From Thamnaconus septentrionalis (taxonomy: Eukaryota; Chordata; Actinopteri; Tetraodontiformes; Monacanthidae), in the NCBI GenBank assembly GCA_009823395.1, contig CM020515.1, forward strand, positions 13,834,489-13,898,488: a DNA stretch of 64,000 nucleotides, in the 5' to 3' direction. Positions 59,788 through 64,000 of the stretch are shown piece by piece. Positions within the stretch are counted from its first letter, which is position 1; the number at the start of each line of letters is the position of its first letter. The notes under the pieces were generated by a model that saw only the letters and a program-made list of their open reading frames with translations, was not told the DNA's origin and made no database searches. The translations under genes were made by a program, and so were the position numbers.

Positions 59788-60272
59788 GCTGCGTTTCCAC
59801 TACAGTTTTTCGCAAAATAAAAGCACTATTTCTAAAATTTTGACAAAGTACAATTGCGATTTGCAGGCATTTCCATTGAATGATGTGAAGTACATAAAAC
59901 GTAATTCTCGTAAAATCTCGTCCCGCAAGACTAACGAGAATTCCGTTTGCTTTTGTTTGTTTATGTTTTTTTGCTGTCAAGACTGGTTGTTATATTTTTC
60001 TCTTTGATTACGTGGAAAAAATATTCCGTCTCCTCCTCCATCCAAACATCACGCGCCATTTTCACTTGAAGTGAACTGGTCACGTGACCCCGTACGTCAC
60101 GTCCAATGACGGATAAATGCGAAAAAACTGTTTCCATGACTATTGCGATAAACCGTCTCATGAGAGCGTAAAAACCTTCAAGCAATATTTGAGGGTTTTT
60201 CTTTTCTTCAAAGTTTAGGTGTTTCAATGACTAGTTTTTTATGGCGATATTTAGGTCTTGAGCAATTCTCGG
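59788..60272 (+). mobile_element. MITE family copy C, right end decayed
   Basis: Left end AGCTGCGTTTCCACTACAG at 59788 matches copy B. Internal blocks CTTTGATTACGTGG, AAAATATTCCGTCTCC, CACTTGAAGTGAACTGGTCA and CTCATGAGAGCGT match copies A and B in order. The palindrome GGTCACGTGACC (60078-60089) followed by TACGTCAC is intact. The right terminal repeat is not recognisable after GAGCAATTCTCGGGG. The 88-residue minus-strand frame across it is a repeat shadow. Confidence 0.87.
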
Positions 60273-60666
60273 GGTCTGGGAGTTGGAGGACCACCACCCC
60301 CAACCCTTCCAAACCCAGCAGCCCACCCACCTCCCCCGGCCCCCTCCACAGCGGAGCCTGGCAGGGTGAACGGGGTCCGCCACCGCTGATGGACTTGCTG
60401 ACTCCGCCCGCTGGTCCAGCCGGCCAGATCATCGCCTCAGATCCAGGTTTTGTCTCGGCTGAATAGAGGGGCGGCCGCAGCCCCACCGGCCCCTTTGTAC
60501 TCACGCCGCATTTCAACACCACCACCCCCTCCTCCCCACCACTGCTCCCTTCCACCCTTACCCCCCCGACTCAGCCTGTGAATGTGCCAGGTCAGGATAA
60601 CTTTTAGCATTTGGGCAGGCGGCTGAGGGCACTTTGCCAGCAGCTCCCTGTGGTGGGAGAGCAGCG

Positions 60667-60668
<2 letters not shown>

Positions 60669-60729
<61 letters not shown>
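60669..60729. repeat. (GT)30 microsatellite
   Basis: An uninterrupted GT run, the longest dinucleotide array in the window after the TA array. Confidence 0.97.
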
Positions 60730-60730
<1 letters not shown>

Positions 60731-61551
60731 CAGCTGAAGGGTCGTGATTTAAAAAGGCCGGTTCAGCACCAGCCACCAGCCAACAATGATATGTAGACTT
60801 AGTGGTGAGTCGTCATCCTGCATTGCTGCTGATAAAATGTTTACGATGATAACGTTTATTTATCATTATAATAATGAGAATCACAAGTGCCGGACATCGG
60901 CAAGCGCTTACGGAATATACGAATAGACGAGGGGGTTAAAAAAAGTTTCAGATGCGATCTCAGTGCCGAGAGGAGAATCTCAAGCAAATGTACTCTTGCA
61001 CGATTTGAATGAAAACATCCACGCGCGGTCTAAACTGTAAGAAGAAAAAAAGGCTTCAATGAATAAAATGAATAAAAAGTAGCGGCAGCCTTGAGCAACT
61101 TCTTGAGCAAACAAGCAAATTTCCCCAACTCTTTCGCACATTACGGTCCTGTTTGTTTGTCTTTGTTGTTGACCTTGTGAGCTCGATGGTGGCTGTCGAA
61201 ATGGATTTCGTGGGTCGAATGTAATTCAGAGATTAAAATCAACTAATTAAATAAGCGCCGGATCTACAATTCCAGTGTGCGCTCGTGTGCTCACTGGCTT
61301 TCTCGCGTTGATCTCTACCTGCCGGCGGACTGGAGGGGTGAAGCAGTTGTAAATGGAGTTTTGCGACTCTAACTCGTAACGACGACGATGGGGAAGTGCG
61401 TTTGCGGAAGGTTTTTAGGTGGAGTCGAATTTTAAAAAAAAAAAAATGCTGCCAACAGCCTCCAAGTCTTGTCGCACACATGTAACTGGCATCTTCGAGG
61501 TGCACACGAAGAGCCGTTTCAAGTCATAAGCGAACTATGCGGTTTAATAGG

Positions 61552-61565
61552 GTGCCCCCTGGTGG
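61552..61565 (-). promoter_or_regulatory. CTCF-like motif
   Basis: GTGCCCCCTGGTGG on the plus strand is CCACCAGGGGGCAC on the minus strand, matching the vertebrate CTCF core at all but one position. No repeat is recognised around it, so it may be a genuine insulator site. Occupancy is inferred. Confidence 0.45.
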
Positions 61566-61956
61566 AGGGGGTGCCGAATTTTTCCTTACCCCATTTTTTT
61601 TTAAATTCTGTTATCAATACCTGCGTTTCCATAACCCCTAGAATTGCCATGAACACCTCTGTATGCACGTTGTGAATACACTACACATATTTTTGGCTAT
61701 TAGTAACGACAGCAGTGACTTAAAAAAAACACTGCTCTCTGGTGGACAAAATGTGCAACAGCTGAATGTTCAGTTAAACATCTAGTTCGAGCGGAATTTC
61801 AAATGTCATTTGAAGTGACAAAATATTCCAGTCGGGCCGGACTGCCAAAAAAAAACAAAAAACAAAACAAAACCTGGCGGATTATTCAGAGCTACCGATT
61901 AATCGCTGTGCCTCTTCTCAGCATGGAGGTTACGGAAGGTGACCTGGTAGTGTCAG

Positions 61957-61987
61957 CTGCTGCTGCTGCTGCTGCCGCTGCTGCTGA
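61957..61987. repeat. (GCT)n trinucleotide repeat
   Basis: About ten GCT units with one GCC. Reads poly-Ala in a chance frame. Confidence 0.93.
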
Positions 61988-64000
61988 GAATAAGAAACAG
62001 CGACTGGGGACTGTGCGCCGTGTGACGAATATCCCTCTGCGGTTTTAGGAAAATATGTCACTTTGACCCGGGTGGCTGCCTATTCTGGTCGACGAGACGA
62101 CAGGTGAGGTGTTGCCATGGTTACCAGGAGTCGGTGGTGGGGGTGGAGTTCCAGTAAGTGTTTTCCGTTGCGGCGGCCTCGCCATTTCACAGTCGCAACT
62201 CCCATCGTCCCCCCCTCGCTCCTGTTTTTCCCATTTTTATTTTTTACACTTTACGCCTCATGTGTTCCGGTTGTGTTTGGGTGATGTGGCTGATATGGCC
62301 GCAGCCGTTCAGGTGCAGCAGGTGTTTTACGAGTCTTCCCGGTTAGGAAGAGCGATGGCTTCGCCCCACAACCCCTCCACGACTCGCTCCGCCAGGACTT
62401 CCCGTCGAGCTGCTCCGTCCCCACGCTGAGCAGATGCAGCCTCGGTCTTCTCCGCTCCCTCCTCACACCCCCCCACCCCACGTTTTTTCCCGGCCGCACA
62501 TCAAACGCAGGCAGCTAAGCCCCTCCCCCTCCCTCCACCACATCCCCCAGCTTTAAATCTCTTTAATTCCATCATCTGCGGCCCATTGAGGACAGCAATT
62601 TGGTCTTAACGTCGCGTTTTAGTGCGCCATTAAAAATTCTTTCAGGTTGGCGGCCAGGCAGGGCCCCCCCCCCACCATCACCACCACCACCCTGCCACCG
62701 GAAGGAAGCAGGGAGGGAGGGAAGGAGTGAGGGAGGTGGCCCCGGCTCCGCTCTTCAATCTTGTTTCCCCGTCTTGTCCAACCTCGGCTCCCGGGGGACA
62801 CACTTGCCATTAAGACGGCGTTTTGAACAGGCCCTTCGCCGGATGCGTCCAAGATACATTACGCCGCCGGCCGCAGTCACTCCATCATCGTGATCGTCTT
62901 CCATGCCTCTCCTTTATTGTGATAAGCGCGCTCATACGCGCGCACGAGTCGGGCAGCGCCCCACCCTCCCCTCCCCCGCTTCTGTCGAGCACATGTGCTG
63001 TGCTTGAGCAGCATGTGGCTGCTGGGGCGGGGAGGCGTTGTGTGGAAGAAGTGCCGCTGCTTGGATTTAATCGACGCTAGTTACAAGTTATTTCCTGCTA
63101 TTTTTTTTTTATCCTCCGTCGTTTTTTTTTTTTTTTTTACAGTCGAGCGGGGGAAGAAAAAACTGGCGGTGAAGCCCTCGGAAAACACAGCGGCAGGAAA
63201 AAACGAGGCGAGGAATAATTCCGTCCTCGGGGGAATTACGTCCGAGGTTGTTGACAAGGACGGACCTCAAGCTGGATTGGCTCCGCGAGGTCGGCGCTCT
63301 GTCGGCTTCACCTCGGTTAATGGAGACGGGGTTTTGGAGCCGCTGGCGCTCCGAGGACTCCTGCTTGGCGACTCCTTATTAGACGTGACATTGACGTGAC
63401 AGAGTGATTGGTCCTAATCAGCTGGAGGAGCCCCTGGAGCCGCGGGGAGTCCCTAAACTTGCTGCTGGCCGTCTGGACGCTGTCGGCTTACGAGAGCAAG
63501 ACGCTCACCCGCTTTTTACCTCTCCAAGGTCTTTCCAAGGAAATCCGTTCCCCAAACATTCAGCACTCTTATTTTAGTTTAGTTTTGTTTTCTTTCAAAC
63601 TCCCCAATTCTTTATTCATGGATGTTAGTTCAAGCCTTCCAGAGATGTTAAAACACGGATGGTCGGGTCAGGATGATCTCAGGGACTGAGTCACGGCACG
63701 CAGGCCGACTCAGAGGGGCGAGCGGGGCCGCTAGACCACCAGAAACTGCTGCGGAGGGACTGTTTTCAACTATTCACTGCGACTTCTCCGAGGGCACGAG
63801 GAAATAATGGTCAGATGAGGACAATGTTGCGCGGCTGAAATTCAAAGGAAATAGTTATTTTGCGGCCGAAGAGCAACGCAGGCTGCTGTGGTTTGTGCGA
63901 GGAAACTTTATCGTCAAAGCTTGAAAAGTTTGAAAAAATACAAGCAAAACATAAGGACCTATAATACAGAGCCGATCGTTCATTCTGGATGGCGACGTGG

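Larger units (their letters stand above)
60273..64000. other. Presumed intron 1 (last part), non-coding
   Basis: No exon is firmly recognised. It contains a C-rich stretch (60.28-60.55 kb), the GT array, a CTCF-like motif, a GCT run, a C-rich/CCA tract near 62670-62700, and T runs near 63093-63140 that end TTTACAG. The open frame after that TTTACAG resembles an acceptor-plus-exon, but its translation matches no family I know. Confidence 0.45.

Noticed and set aside
63140..63399. Open frame following a T-run ending TTTACAG, resembling a splice acceptor plus exon
   Set aside because: The translation is unrecognised and no matching donor stands out. T-runs before AG are common in this DNA.

Overview
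The window looks like nuclear DNA from a ray-finned (teleost, probably percomorph) fish. The evidence is the dense CA/TG, AAT, TATC and TA microsatellites, a tRNA-headed SINE with a fish V-SINE-like body and an ATT-rich tail, several fish-type non-autonomous DNA transposons, a decayed LINE reverse transcriptase, and the near absence of long open frames. I see no operon, CRISPR array, prokaryotic gene or viral gene. Nearly all short open frames are chance readings of low-complexity or non-coding DNA, and many run through (CA)n, poly-A or CTC tracts.

Only two pieces of protein-coding gene can be supported. On the minus strand at 19080-19358 lies a probable last coding exon. It has a strong 3' splice site, a cysteine-packed C-terminus (13 Cys in about 44 residues), G/C-ending codons, a stop codon, and a poly(A) signal about 150 bases further on. 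On the plus strand at 40802-40985 lies a probable first coding exon. It encodes a 61-residue leader ending in a hydrophobic signal-peptide core, is followed by a phase-1 splice donor, and is preceded by a GC-rich 5' region with tetranucleotide tracts. No partner exon of either gene was recognised. The minus gene must continue to the right of its exon, so the two genes are arranged divergently. Most of 41-64 kb is then best read as the large first intron of the plus-strand gene.

Layout: 0-3.4 kb is non-coding with two CA/TG arrays and TAAT-rich candidate regulatory DNA. At 3.4-3.56 kb there is a dead LINE RT fragment. From 3.6 to 16.8 kb the DNA is non-coding with microsatellites. At 16.8-19.4 kb there is a hAT-like remnant, MITE copy A and the minus-strand exon. 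From 19.4 to 36.9 kb the DNA is non-coding, with a diverged minisatellite (23 kb), a 70-bp hairpin MITE (25.5 kb) and a retroposon tail (27.1 kb). A SINE sits at 36.9-37.2 kb. At 39-41 kb there is a CAG/CTG inverted triplet tract and the plus-strand promoter and exon 1. From 41 to 64 kb the presumed intron holds MITE copies B and C, a 510-bp hAT-like element next to a 185-bp TA array, CTC-rich minisatellites, a TCTCG-rich repeat, CTCF-like motifs and several candidate enhancers.

The most informative unexplained structures are a three-copy MITE family whose core contains a perfect GGTCACGTGACC palindrome next to a CRE-like site, transposon-borne and free-standing CTCF-like motifs, and the unidentified cysteine-rich exon. 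No claim here rests on a database search. Family names come from recognising motifs and termini.
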